Assembly: GCA_963791635.1 (NCBI GenBank)
Contig: CAWBTC010000011.1
Span: forward strand, 62,001 to 126,000
Origin: VFMC01 sp963791635
GTDB lineage: Bacteria > Actinomycetota > Acidimicrobiia > Acidimicrobiales > Ilumatobacteraceae
DNA length: 64,000 bases
Direction: 5' to 3'
A model generated the notes under the pieces. The model was not told where the DNA came from and did no database searches. It was given only the letters and a program-made list of their open reading frames with translations. Positions 8,372 through 18,264 of this stretch are shown here, in pieces. Positions within the stretch are counted from its first letter, which is position 1. Each line of letters begins with the position of its first letter. Position numbers and translations under genes: made by a program.

Positions 8372-9496
8372 TCATACCCCCAGTCGTCGAGCGACCTGGT
8401 CGATCCGGTCATCTGGTTGTACCACGGCGACGCGCACGTTGTTGGCACCCCCCGCTCCGTAGAAGTCGCCGGGGCTCACCAACGCACCACCCTCGGCGGC
8501 GAGCCGCTCGGCGAACGCCCATCCGTCCCCGGCGTCGAACCACAGGTAGAACCCGCCGGCGGGCAACGCCACGTCCAGACCCGACCACGCGGAGAGCACC
8601 TGTGCCATTCGCTCGAGGCGACGGCGGTAGCGATCTCGCTGCACGTGCACGTGATCGTCGTCGCCGAGCGCGACCGCACCGGCCGCTTGTGCCGGGCCGG
8701 GCACGAGCATGCCGACGTGCTTGCGCACCTCTTTGAGGTAGGTCACGAGCTCTTGGTCACCGGCGTAGAAGCCGACTCGCAGCCCGGCCAGGTTCGAGCG
8801 CTTCGACAGCGAGTGCACCGCCACGACACCGTCGACGCCCTGTTCGAGGATCGTCCGGGGGCGACCCTGCCAGGTGAACTCCACGTAGCACTCGTCGCTG
8901 AACACTGGCACTCCGTTCGAGCGACCCCATGCCGCAGCCGCATCGAGATCGCTGAGCGCGCCGGTGGGATTCGACGGGCTGTTCATCCACAGCATCAGCG
9001 CCCGAGCGGCATCGCCCGGATCGATCGCGTCGAGGTCGAGACCGCCATCGGGTTTCGCCGGCACGGCCACCGGCCGACAGTTGGCGAGGATCGCCCCCAT
9101 CTCGTACGTGGGGTAAGCAACCGCCGGGTACAGCACGGTGTCGCGCGTCGGCGCGCGAAGACGGAGATAGTGCGGCGTGGTGGCGACGAACTCCTTGGTC
9201 CCGACGCACGCCGCGATCTGATCGAGCGTCACGTCGAGATCGAAACGACGCTGGATCCACGAGCGGATCGAACCGCGCAAACCGACGGTGCCGATGCTCG
9301 GCGGGTAACCGCGTTCGCTGTCGGACGATGCAAGCGCCGCGATCACGGCGGGCGGCGGCGGATCGCACGGCGTCCCGATCGACAGGTCGACGATGCCACC
9401 CTCGTGCGCAGCACACAGCTTCGCCAAGCGGTCGAGCCTGTCGTAGGGGTACGGGGGCGGGACGAATCCTCGAGCCATGTCAACCGGTTGAGTCAT
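8372..9496 (-). CDS. dapC: Class I/II aminotransferase, probable succinyldiaminopimelate transaminase
   Basis: PLP enzyme of the fold-type I family, 374 aa. Key segments are VDLSIGTPCDPPP, the NSPSNPTG motif, DECYVEFTW, the PLP-lysine motif SLSKRSNLAGLRVGF, and the C-terminal arginine in NNVRVAVVQ. Length and motifs fit actinobacterial DapC (N-succinyl-diaminopimelate transaminase), and dapF lies two genes upstream, which supports a lysine/peptidoglycan-precursor role. Another amino-acid aminotransferase function is possible. The ATG at 9496 is chosen; an internal ATG at 9478 is the alternative. Confidence 0.8.
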   Translation of the reverse strand: MTQPVDMARGFVPPPYPYDRLDRLAKLCAAHEGGIVDLSIGTPCDPPPPAVIAALASSDSERGYPPSIGTVGLRGSIRSWIQRRFDLDVTLDQIAACVGTKEFVATTPHYLRLRAPTRDTVLYPAVAYPTYEMGAILANCRPVAVPAKPDGGLDLDAIDPGDAARALMLWMNSPSNPTGALSDLDAAAAWGRSNGVPVFSDECYVEFTWQGRPRTILEQGVDGVVAVHSLSKRSNLAGLRVGFYAGDQELVTYLKEVRKHVGMLVPGPAQAAGAVALGDDDHVHVQRDRYRRRLERMAQVLSAWSGLDVALPAGGFYLWFDAGDGWAFAERLAAEGGALVSPGDFYGAGGANNVRVAVVQPDDRIDQVARRLGV

Positions 9497-9548
9497 GAGC
9501 CGCCATCGTGTCAGTTGGTGAACCCTGCACCCAAGGCAATGGGACGGA

Positions 9549-10859
9549 TCATTCGGCCGGCGCGACGACGAACTCCGCCAGCCGACCTGTGGAGGCGTCG
9601 GCCAGACGAGCGCGAACACGTACCCCGCCCTCTTCATGGCTGCTCGACACCACTTCACCCTCGCGGTGCACCGCCGCCAGCACGTCGCCGCGATCGTACG
9701 GGATCAAGAGCTCCACCGGGGCGGTGATCGTGCGCAGACGATCGGCGAGGGTGGCGAGGAAGTCGTCGATCCCCTCCCCCGTCACCGCGCTGATCGCGAC
9801 CGAGCCCTCATGGTCGGCCACGAGTCGACCGATTGCCTCGGGGACGAGGTCGGCCTTGTTGAACACGATCAACTCGGGCACCTGGTCGGCCTCGATCTCG
9901 TTGAGCACCACCCGCACGGCGGCGATCTGACCATCCGGGTCCGCGGCGGAGCCGTCGACGACGTGGACGAGGAAGTCGGCCTCGCTGGCCACCTCGAGCG
10001 TGCTCTTGAACGAGGCGATCAGACCGTGCGGCAGCCGACGCACGAAACCGACGGTGTCGGTGAGCAGCACCGGCTCGCCGCCAGGCAGCGACAGACGCCT
10101 CGTCGTGGGGTCGAGGGTGGCGAACAGTCGGTCCTCCACCAGCACACCGGCCTGGGTGAGCCGGTTGAGCAGCGTGCTCTTGCCGGCGTTGGTGTAACCG
10201 ACGATGGTGACCGCGGCCAGACCGCTGCGACCTCGACTCTTGCGCTGCAGGTGCCGCGTCTCGCGCAGCTCGTCGAGATCGTGTTCGAGCCGGCTGATCC
10301 GCTTCGTCAGTGTGCGGCGGTCGACTTCGAGCTTGGTCTCGCCGGTGCCTCGGGTGCGAGTGCCGACACCACCGCTCTGCTGCGACAGGTTGGCCTTGAT
10401 GCCACGACGCAGTCGAGGGAGCCGGTAACGCAAGAGCGCGAGCTCCACCTGTGCCTTGCCCTCGAGGGTGTGCGCGTTCTGAGCGAAGATGTCGAGGATC
10501 ACGGCGGTGCGATCGAGCGCCGTCCGACCGAGCAACTTCTCCAAGTTGAACTGCTGGGCAGGGCTCAGGTCGTTGTCGAACACCACGGTGTCGGCGTCGA
10601 CGGCCAGGCAGAGCTGCTTCAGCTCTTCCACCTTGCCCTTGCCGATGAACCACGTGTGATCAGGAGCGTCTCGCTTCTGCACGAGGCGTCCCGCCTCGTC
10701 GGCTCCGGCTGTGTCGATCAGCAACGCCAACTCGTCGAGCCCGGCCTCGGTGTCGTCGTCGGTGTGACCCGGCAGCGTGACCCCGACCAGGATGATGCGT
10801 TCTCGTTTGGTGCGCTCGATGAGCGTTGCGCCGAGTGCTTCCTGGTATGGGTTCGTCAT
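9549..10859 (-). CDS. hflX: Ribosome-associated GTPase HflX
   Basis: 436 aa. N-terminal HflX domain (residues about 20-180, with WFIGKGKVEEL and LSPAQQFNLEKLL), the family motif SQQSGGVGTRTRGTGETKLE, and a G domain with P-loop GYTNAGKSTLL, DTVGFVRRLP and NKAD. HflX splits stalled or heat-damaged ribosomes in other bacteria. Its ATG overlaps the dapF stop by four bases (10856-10859), so the two are translationally coupled. Confidence 0.95.
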   Translation of the reverse strand: MTNPYQEALGATLIERTKRERIILVGVTLPGHTDDDTEAGLDELALLIDTAGADEAGRLVQKRDAPDHTWFIGKGKVEELKQLCLAVDADTVVFDNDLSPAQQFNLEKLLGRTALDRTAVILDIFAQNAHTLEGKAQVELALLRYRLPRLRRGIKANLSQQSGGVGTRTRGTGETKLEVDRRTLTKRISRLEHDLDELRETRHLQRKSRGRSGLAAVTIVGYTNAGKSTLLNRLTQAGVLVEDRLFATLDPTTRRLSLPGGEPVLLTDTVGFVRRLPHGLIASFKSTLEVASEADFLVHVVDGSAADPDGQIAAVRVVLNEIEADQVPELIVFNKADLVPEAIGRLVADHEGSVAISAVTGEGIDDFLATLADRLRTITAPVELLIPYDRGDVLAAVHREGEVVSSSHEEGGVRVRARLADASTGRLAEFVVAPAE

Positions 10860-11740
10860 GTGGAGGCCGTGGTCCCTTCCTGAGCGGTTGATGCGGTTGA
10901 TGCGGTTGATGCGGTCGATGAGAGGGAGAGCTCACCGAGCTCGACGTCGATGTGGGCGATCAACACCGACGGGCCGACGAGCGTGGCCCGGCCCGATGCC
11001 GGTTCGTCGAGACGAACCTTCGCGCGACCGCCGTCCATCTGCACGACGATTTCCGCCGCGCTCGCCGGCACGAGGCCCCACGCTCGCGCGGCGAAGGCGC
11101 TCGCACATGCCCCGGTGCCACACGCCTCGGTGATGCCGGCGCCGCGCTCATGGACGCGCATCCGGATCACGTTCGGCTCGTCGCCTGGCTCCACGATCTC
11201 GAGGTTGGTGTTGGGCACCTGCTCGCCGAGAAGGCGCAGGTCGACAGCGCCGATGTCGTCGACGCCCACGACGGTGTGCGGGTTGCCGGTGGAGAGGTGA
11301 AGGACCGGCCGGTCGGGATGGCAACCGACCCCGGCCCATCCGTCGGGCTCGACGCCGGGCACGATCTCGCCCATGTCGACGCTCGCTTCGATGGTGTCGG
11401 CGCGATCGGTGGCGAAGAGCTGCACCCGGCGCAGGCCCGCATCGGTGACGATCATCAATGGGTCGAGGTCACCGCGGCGCGCCGCGAGCGCCTGCGCGAA
11501 GCAGCGGATGCCGTTGCCGCTCATCTCTGCGCGGCTGCCGTCGGCGTTGTAGAGCCACATCCGCGCGGAGTGATTCGGATCGCTCTGCGCGATCAACAAG
11601 CCGTCGGCACCGATCCCACGACGGCGATCGCACAGGCGGATCGCCAACGCCGGCAGATCGACGGGATCCACCTGCGGGTGAAACGCGACGAGGAAGTCGT
11701 TGCCGAGTCCGTGGTGTTTGGTGAGGTGCAGGGCCGTCAC
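10856..11740 (-). CDS. dapF: Diaminopimelate epimerase with a tandem-repeat tail
   Basis: Converts LL- to meso-diaminopimelate for lysine and peptidoglycan. The two active-site cysteines lie in GNGIRCFAQ and EACGTGAC; GLGNDF near the N-terminus is also conserved. GTG start at 11740. The C-terminus carries a low-complexity extension rich in Ser-Thr-Ala triplets (STASTASTAST), encoded by a 9-bp tandem repeat, beyond the normal end of the fold. Coupled to hflX by a 4-nt overlap. Confidence 0.95.
   Translation of the reverse strand: MTALHLTKHHGLGNDFLVAFHPQVDPVDLPALAIRLCDRRRGIGADGLLIAQSDPNHSARMWLYNADGSRAEMSGNGIRCFAQALAARRGDLDPLMIVTDAGLRRVQLFATDRADTIEASVDMGEIVPGVEPDGWAGVGCHPDRPVLHLSTGNPHTVVGVDDIGAVDLRLLGEQVPNTNLEIVEPGDEPNVIRMRVHERGAGITEACGTGACASAFAARAWGLVPASAAEIVVQMDGGRAKVRLDEPASGRATLVGPSVLIAHIDVELGELSLSSTASTASTASTAQEGTTAST
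10885..10920. repeat. 9-bp tandem repeat, four copies, in the dapF 3' end
   Basis: Unit CGGTTGATG at 10885, 10894 and 10903, with a variant CGGTCGATG at 10912. It encodes the repeated Ala-Ser-Thr triplets of the DapF tail. Copy changes stay in frame. Confidence 0.85.
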
Positions 11741-11763
11741 GACGGGATCCGATCAGGTGCGTG

Positions 11764-12708
11764 TCAGGTGCGTGTCTGGTGAGCGAGGTGGCGTTCGATC
11801 GCCGGCACCGACTCGGCGACGGGATCGTCGTGGATGTCGATCCAGCGTATGCGAGGGTCGCGACGGAACCACCGTTCCTGACGGACCGCGAACTGCCTGG
11901 TGCGCACCACGACCTGGGCCACTGCCTGCTCGAGGCTCGTGTGCCCGTTCAGGTGATCGATCAGCTCTTTGTACCCGAGTGCCTGGCGGGCGGTGCGAGA
12001 CAGAGCGGGGAACTCTTCGACCAACCGCGACACCTCACCGACCAGGCCGGTCTCGACCATCCGATGGACGCGCTCGTCGATCCGCCGTGCGAGCATGGCT
12101 CGGGGCCATCGCAAGCCGAACTGCAAGAACGGCACCATTGGGTAGGTGTCGAGGCCGGGTCCGAACGAGCTGAACCGTCGACCAGAGCCAAGGCACACTT
12201 CGAGCGCACGAATCACCCTGCGCGCATTGCTCGGCTCCATCTTCCCCGCAGCAAGGGGATCGAGCGCTGCGAGCTCGTCGTGCAGGCGGGTGATCGGCTC
12301 TGTCTCCGCCCGTGCTTCGAGCCCTGATCGGATCTCGGGCCACGTGCCCGGGATCTCCATCGGGTCGGTGATCGCTCGCAGGTACAGCCCGGTTCCGCCG
12401 ACCAGCAGCGGCCGTCGCTCACGCTGCTCGATGTCGGTCAGCGCCGCCGCGGCCGCAGCTGCGAACTCGGCCACCGCGAAGTCGTGATCTGGATCGACGA
12501 GATCGAGCAGGTGGTGCGGCACCGCCACTCGGTCGGCCGAGGTCGGCTTGGCGGTGCCGATGTCCATCTGGCGGTACACCTGCATCGCATCGACCGCGAC
12601 GATCTCGAAGCGATCTGGCACCGCCGTCGCGAGTGCCATCGCCACGTCGCTCTTGCCACTCGCCGTGGGCCCGAGCACGACGACCGGCGGCAGACCGTCC
12701 GGCGTCAT
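11764..12708 (-). CDS. miaA: tRNA dimethylallyltransferase
   Basis: Adds dimethylallyl to A37 of tRNAs reading UNN codons; product is the substrate of MiaB, encoded next door. P-loop GPTASGKSDVA near the N-terminus, DAMQVYRQMDIGTAKP, the LLVGGTGLY motif, and TRQFAVRQERWFRRDP at the C-terminal end. The ATG at 12708 (MTPDGLPP) gives 314 aa; an upstream ATG at 12735 would overlap miaB. Thirteen bases separate it from the miaB stop, so they form one operon. Confidence 0.94.
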   Translation of the reverse strand: MTPDGLPPVVVLGPTASGKSDVAMALATAVPDRFEIVAVDAMQVYRQMDIGTAKPTSADRVAVPHHLLDLVDPDHDFAVAEFAAAAAAALTDIEQRERRPLLVGGTGLYLRAITDPMEIPGTWPEIRSGLEARAETEPITRLHDELAALDPLAAGKMEPSNARRVIRALEVCLGSGRRFSSFGPGLDTYPMVPFLQFGLRWPRAMLARRIDERVHRMVETGLVGEVSRLVEEFPALSRTARQALGYKELIDHLNGHTSLEQAVAQVVVRTRQFAVRQERWFRRDPRIRWIDIHDDPVAESVPAIERHLAHQTRT

Positions 12709-12721
12709 CGACACAGACCGA

Positions 12722-14149
12722 TCAGGACGCAGCAACCGCGATCCGTCGTTTGTGCGACGGTTCGGCGATCAGCTCGCGGAACTCACCGGTGAGGTGATGT
12801 GGGGCCGCGCCCGTGACCTCGACGGTGGCGTATGCACCAATGCGAACGGGGTGCGGCGGCGTGAAGTGGACCAGCTTGTTCTGCCGAGTGCGCCCCGAGA
12901 CGACCGTCGGGTCCTTGCGGCTCGGTCCCTCGACGAGCACCTCTTCGACACGACCGATGCGGGCACGGTGCTTGGCGATCGCACTGCGCTCCACCACGAT
13001 CCGCAACCGTTCGAAGCGCTCGCCGACCACGGCTGGATCGACGAAGTGCTCCACCAACGTCGCAGCTTCCGTGCCATCGCGAGGCGAGAAGATGAAGGTG
13101 TACGCGTAGTCGTACTCGGCGGCAGCGGCCACCTCGAGAGTGCGGGCGAAGTCGTCGTCGGTCTCACCCGGGAAACCGACGATGATGTCGGTGCTGACCG
13201 CGAGGTCGTCGATTGCTTCCCGTGCCTTCGCCAGCCGTTCGAGGTAGCGCGAGGCGGTGTAGCCGCGGTGCATCAGCGACAGCACCCGATCGGAGCCGCT
13301 CTGCAGCGGGTAGTGCAGGTGCTCGCAGACCGCCGGCGAGCCCGCCATCGCAGCGAACGTCTCGGAGCGCATGTCCTTCGGGTGCGGACTGGTGAAACGC
13401 ACCCTGCGAATGCCCGGGACACAAGCGACCGCCGTGATCAGGTCGGCGAACAGCGGGCGCAGCTTCGCGTCGGCGTCGCCGTCGCGGCGCTGGGCGAGCT
13501 GCAGGTCGCGGCCATAGCTGTTGACGTTCTGTCCGAGCAGCGTCACCTCGGTGACGCCCTGACCGACGAGATCGTGCACCTCGGCCACCACGTCGTCGAA
13601 CGGGCGGCTGATCTCCACGCCGCGCACGGACGGGACGATGCAGAACGCGCACGAGTTGTCACACCCGATCTGGATCGTGACCCAGGCGTTGTACGAGGTC
13701 TCACGGTGTGCCGGCAGGGCCGACGGGAAGAGTGCGTGATCGTCGATCACCGCCTGGTCGAAGATCTCGGTGATCGGACCGGATGCCGACGCGTGATGCA
13801 GCAGTTCGGAGGCCCGGTGCACGTTGTGTGTGCCGAGCACCACGTCGGTCCACGGCGCCTTCTTCTGCACCAGGTCGCGATCCTTTTGCGCCAGGCATCC
13901 GGCCACCACGATCTGGCGCCCCGCTTTGGCCTCTTTCCACCGCTTCAGGTGGCCGAGGTTGCCGTAGAGCTTGTTGTCGGCGTTCTCACGGATGCAGCAC
14001 GTGTTGAGCACGACGACGTCGGCGTCGTCGTCGTGGTCGACCGACACGAGACCGTCGGCGTCGAACAATCCGGCGAGACGCTCGGAGTCGTGTTCGTTCA
14101 TCTGACAGCCATACGTGTGCACGATGTAGCTGCGAGGGCTGCTGGTCAC
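12722..14149 (-). CDS. miaB: tRNA-2-methylthio-N6-dimethylallyladenosine synthase
   Basis: Radical-SAM methylthiotransferase acting on i6A37 made by MiaA. The N-terminal UPF0004 domain has YGCQMNEHDSERL and CCIRENADNK cysteines for the auxiliary [4Fe-4S] cluster; the radical SAM motif is CDNSCAFC; a TRAM domain ends the protein (VLVEGPSRKDP, VHFTPP). Start chosen as GTG 14149 (VTSSPRSYIVHTYGCQ), because family members begin shortly before YGCQMN; a more distal ATG at 14254 would run into the upstream gene. Confidence 0.94.
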   Translation of the reverse strand: MTSSPRSYIVHTYGCQMNEHDSERLAGLFDADGLVSVDHDDDADVVVLNTCCIRENADNKLYGNLGHLKRWKEAKAGRQIVVAGCLAQKDRDLVQKKAPWTDVVLGTHNVHRASELLHHASASGPITEIFDQAVIDDHALFPSALPAHRETSYNAWVTIQIGCDNSCAFCIVPSVRGVEISRPFDDVVAEVHDLVGQGVTEVTLLGQNVNSYGRDLQLAQRRDGDADAKLRPLFADLITAVACVPGIRRVRFTSPHPKDMRSETFAAMAGSPAVCEHLHYPLQSGSDRVLSLMHRGYTASRYLERLAKAREAIDDLAVSTDIIVGFPGETDDDFARTLEVAAAAEYDYAYTFIFSPRDGTEAATLVEHFVDPAVVGERFERLRIVVERSAIAKHRARIGRVEEVLVEGPSRKDPTVVSGRTRQNKLVHFTPPHPVRIGAYATVEVTGAAPHHLTGEFRELIAEPSHKRRIAVAAS

Positions 14150-14189
14150 ATCGATGAAGGCTACCGAGGCCGACCGGTCTGGGCGCCGG

Positions 14190-14624
14190 TCAGCAAGCGG
14201 GTGCGGCCCACTCCGGCGACAAGGGGTTGTGGGCGATCTCCCACAGATGACCATCAGGGTCGGCGACGTAGCCCGAGTAGCCGCCCCAGGACACGGCTTC
14301 GGGCCGCTTCACCGCCACCGCTCCCGCGGCGACGAAGGTCGCGTACACCCGATCGACCTCCTCCCGCGAGCCCTGGTTGCTCGCCAAGGTGACCCCACGG
14401 AATCCGCCGGGCGGCATCGACTGAAGGGCATCGTCGGCGAGATCCGCCGCACCGTACAGACCGAGGACCACCCACCCTCCGCCTGGTGTCCCCAGGCGGA
14501 GGAAGGTGATGGACTCCTCGCTGGCATCGGACCGCTGCCAGCCCAACTCCTCGTAGAAGGCGGTCGACCGAGCGATGTCGGCAACCCCCAACGTGACGAG
14601 GCTGAGGTGTGCCGGGGCGCCCAT
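14190..14624 (-). CDS. VOC (glyoxalase/bleomycin-resistance fold) family protein
   Basis: 144 aa beginning MGAPAHLSLVTLGVADIARS. The two beta-alpha-beta-beta-beta modules of a single VOC domain are visible (SLVTLGVADIARSTAFYEEL and SGYVADPDGHLWEIAHNP). DPDGHLWE carries the usual metal-site glutamate. Substrate unknown. It lies 22 bases after the recA stop and 40 before miaB, so it is probably in the recA transcript. Confidence 0.8.
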   Translation of the reverse strand: MGAPAHLSLVTLGVADIARSTAFYEELGWQRSDASEESITFLRLGTPGGGWVVLGLYGAADLADDALQSMPPGGFRGVTLASNQGSREEVDRVYATFVAAGAVAVKRPEAVSWGGYSGYVADPDGHLWEIAHNPLSPEWAAPAC

Positions 14625-14646
14625 CGGCCCGACCCTCACTCGCTCG

Positions 14647-15702
<1,056 letters not shown>

Positions 15703-15850
15703 CGTCTGCTCCGTTCCTGCCTGCTGGGTACTTGCCGTGTAGTTGCTGAGTAGTTGCTGATGGGGTGTCCCGGCGACCGGGACGGGGGCCGTTGACGACC
15801 CGATGGTTGTGATGGGCACCATACGAAGTGGGTGTGACACGGTCGCTGTG

Positions 15851-15890
15851 TCGGTGGTTGTCGGTGGTTGTCAGTGGTTGTCGGTCGGTC
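15851..15890. repeat. 10-bp tandem repeat in the recA leader
   Basis: TCGGTGGTTG at 15851 and 15861, TCAGTGGTTG at 15871, then a degenerate TCGGTCGGTC. It lies between the recA promoter and start codon. No function assigned. Confidence 0.75.
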
Positions 15891-15944
15891 CCGATCGGGC
15901 CTGATGGTGCCTGATCCGAGGGAGGTGGTTGGTCGAACGACATG

Positions 15945-15973
15945 ACTGTAGTTACGAACGAACGTTCGATCAA
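15945..15973 (-). promoter_or_regulatory. Predicted recA promoter containing a perfect SOS box
   Basis: Towards recA: TTGATC (15973-15968), 17-base spacer, TACAGT (15950-15945). The spacer contains the LexA box GAACGAACGTTC (15956-15967). The leader from here to recA is about 240 bases. The intergenic space up to 16065 contains no gene. Confidence 0.7.
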
Positions 15974-16065
15974 GCATCGAACACCGAAATCTCCATGGAA
16001 CCGGTCCCCGAGGCACAACGGGGTTCGAACGAGTCCGCACGGGGGTCGAAGTAGGGTCCGCGGAC

Positions 16066-16845
16066 ATGACCAGCACGACGCAGGCCCCCGACTTCGACAC
16101 CATCGCCGTCACCGCTGACGGCCCACGCGGCAGCCTCACACTCAACCGGCCCGACAAGCTCAACCCACTGAGCACCCACACCCTCCACGAGATCGAGCTC
16201 GCCGCCCGCTGGTTCGACGAGCACCACGATCTCAAGGTCGTGGTGGTCAGCGGTGCAGGTCGGTCGTTCTCCGCCGGCGCCGACCTGTCGGCGTTCGCCT
16301 CGTCGGCGCCGGCCGAAGATCGCCAGCAGGGATGGCGCATGGGTCGTGCGCTCGACGAGATGCGCGCCGTCACCGTCGCTCGCCTCCACGGCTGGTGCGT
16401 GGGCGGCGGACTCATCGTGGCTGCCGGCTGCGACCTGCGGATCGCGGCTCGCACCGCGCGATTTTCGATCCCCGAGGTCGACCTCGGCATCCCGCTCGCA
16501 TGGGGAGGCATCCCGCGCCTCGTGCGCGAGATCGGCCCGGCGCTCACCAAGGAACTCGTGATGACCTGCCGTCCATTCGACGCCGACGAGGCGCTCCGCA
16601 GCGGCTTTCTCAATCGCGTCGTCGACGACGAACAGCTCGACGCCGAGGTGGAAGCGCTCGTGCAGACACTGTTGGCCAAGCCCAAACTCGCACTGCTGGA
16701 GACCAAGGCACACGTGAACGCGGTCACCGAGTCGATGGTCGGCACCGGCCGCAGCTGGGCCGATGCCGACGGCCTGTTCGCCGGTCTCCGGGATGCCGAG
16801 GGTCGGGCGTCGGCGCAGGCCTACGTGGAGCGTTTGCGCCGCTGA
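16066..16845 (+). CDS. Enoyl-CoA hydratase/isomerase family protein
   Basis: 259-residue crotonase-fold protein. Visible are the N-terminal LTLNRPDKLNPLS, the oxyanion-hole segments AGRSFSAGADLSAF and HGWCVGGGLIVAAGCDLRIA, and FSIPEVDLGIPLAWGGIPRL. The second catalytic glutamate region reads PEVDLGIP, so hydratase activity is plausible but the substrate is not known. It stands alone facing away from recA. Confidence 0.85.
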   Translation: MTSTTQAPDFDTIAVTADGPRGSLTLNRPDKLNPLSTHTLHEIELAARWFDEHHDLKVVVVSGAGRSFSAGADLSAFASSAPAEDRQQGWRMGRALDEMRAVTVARLHGWCVGGGLIVAAGCDLRIAARTARFSIPEVDLGIPLAWGGIPRLVREIGPALTKELVMTCRPFDADEALRSGFLNRVVDDEQLDAEVEALVQTLLAKPKLALLETKAHVNAVTESMVGTGRSWADADGLFAGLRDAEGRASAQAYVERLRR

Positions 16846-17291
16846 CCGGCGCGAGCGATGGGCGTACCAGCACCGGCATCACCGGAGGCGACCGCCGCCA
16901 TCGCGTCGTCGAGCTCGATCGGCTCCGGCGGGTGGACCGCGAGGTCGAAGGCCAACCACATCGTGTAGGTGAACGGGTAGATGAGCACCGGCGCCACCAG
17001 CGCGACCGCGATCAGCGACAGTACGAGCGGCACCACGGGGATGTCCGGAGCGGTCACGACGAAGCCCACAGTCATCGCGATCGCGAGTGCGCCGAACGTG
17101 ACGATCATGTTGACCGTGACCGCACCGAGCTCGAACCCTTCCTCTCGGTGCCAGGCAATGCCGCACGTGCGGCATCGGTCGTAGCGCGTGAACCAGCCGC
17201 GCACGAAGGAGCGACGCGACCCGCACCACGGGCACTTCAGCAGTGATGCGCGCCCGAGCATGCGGGTGAAGCTCTGTCGCCTGCCTGCCAT
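16821..17291 (-). CDS. DUF983 membrane protein
   Basis: 156 aa with an N-terminal zinc-ribbon-like pair (CPWCGS and CRTCGIAWH) and two hydrophobic helices (VNMIVTFGALAIAMTVGFVV; VPLVLSLIAVALVAPVLIY). This layout is that of DUF983, function unknown. ATG 17291 (MAGRRQSF) is chosen over 17300. Its 3' end overlaps the convergent enoyl-CoA hydratase by 25 bases. Confidence 0.8.
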   Translation of the reverse strand: MAGRRQSFTRMLGRASLLKCPWCGSRRSFVRGWFTRYDRCRTCGIAWHREEGFELGAVTVNMIVTFGALAIAMTVGFVVTAPDIPVVPLVLSLIAVALVAPVLIYPFTYTMWLAFDLAVHPPEPIELDDAMAAVASGDAGAGTPIARAGQRRKRST

Positions 17292-17409
17292 GACGGCCAC
17301 CCTACGGCTGCTCCCCCTCCGCGCTCACCCACCCGTTCAGTGCGCTCGAGTGGGCTCGAGTGCGCTCGATACGGCAACACGCCGGTCGCATGCTTGGTCC
17401 GGACGGCGG

Positions 17410-18246
17410 ATGCGTCACAATGGGCTCGTGCGTCGTTCATTTGCCGGTCTGCTCTTCGGTGTCGCCTTCGCGTTTGCGTGCCTGGCGATCAGCGGCTTCC
17501 TGCTCCATCGCACTGCGTTCTCACCCGGTCGCACCGCCGAGCAGGCGGAGTCGATCATGCAAGACGAGGAGGTGCAGCGCGAAGCGATAAAAGTGGTCGC
17601 CGACGCGACGGCCGACGTGATGTACCCCGGTGATCCCACCGGCGCGGCGGTCGTGCGCCAGAACATCGCGACCGTCGCCGCCGCGCCGGCAGGTGCGCCC
17701 CTGTTCGGCCAGATGCTCACCGATGCCCACGCCGTGCTGATCGGCGACCTCACCGGTCCCGTGGTCCTCACGCCCGAGCAGCTCATCCAGATCACTCGCG
17801 ACGAGCGGGCCGGTGCGCTCCAGCCGCTGCAGGTGGTGGTGCCCACCATCGGGTCGCTCGAGCTGATCGACGGGATCCTTGGCTGGCTGGTGCCGGTGAG
17901 CGGTGTGGCCGCAATCGTCTTCTTCGTGTTGTGCTTCCTGGCTCGACCCGAGCGCGGCGCCTTGTTCCGTACGCTCGGCATCGGCCTGGTGGCCTTGGCG
18001 GCGCTCGCGATCATCTTCAGCTACGTGCTGCCCAAGTTCATCCCGCCGCTGCTCGACGACAGCGCGTGGGCGCGCACGCCGGCGGTGATGGCCGACGCCG
18101 GCCTCGGACTCACGCTCTTCGCGGCATTCGTGCTCGCCGGCATCGGTCTGGCGTTGTTCATGGCGTCGACCCGCATGGGTCGCAGCCGCCGCTGGAGCAC
18201 GCCGGTCAGCACCTACCGATACCGCGAAGAGCGCAGCTGGAGCTGA
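17410..18246 (+). CDS. Multi-pass membrane protein of unknown function
   Basis: 278 aa from ATG 17410; a GTG at 17428 is the alternative. One N-terminal TM (FAGLLFGVAFAFACLAISGFLL), an external domain of about 130 residues (EEVQREAIKVVADATADVMY to IGSLELI), then three TMs (VAAIVFFVLCFLA, LGIGLVALAALAIIFSYVLP, LGLTLFAAFVLAGIGLALFM). The layout resembles actinobacterial membrane proteins with a helical sensor domain; no family is assigned. Confidence 0.75.
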   Translation: MRHNGLVRRSFAGLLFGVAFAFACLAISGFLLHRTAFSPGRTAEQAESIMQDEEVQREAIKVVADATADVMYPGDPTGAAVVRQNIATVAAAPAGAPLFGQMLTDAHAVLIGDLTGPVVLTPEQLIQITRDERAGALQPLQVVVPTIGSLELIDGILGWLVPVSGVAAIVFFVLCFLARPERGALFRTLGIGLVALAALAIIFSYVLPKFIPPLLDDSAWARTPAVMADAGLGLTLFAAFVLAGIGLALFMASTRMGRSRRWSTPVSTYRYREERSWS

Positions 18247-18264
18247 CCGACAGTCGGCCCGACG

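Noticed and set aside
12548..14392. 614-codon plus-strand frame over miaA/miaB
   Set aside because: Lies opposite miaB, which is certain; no domain.
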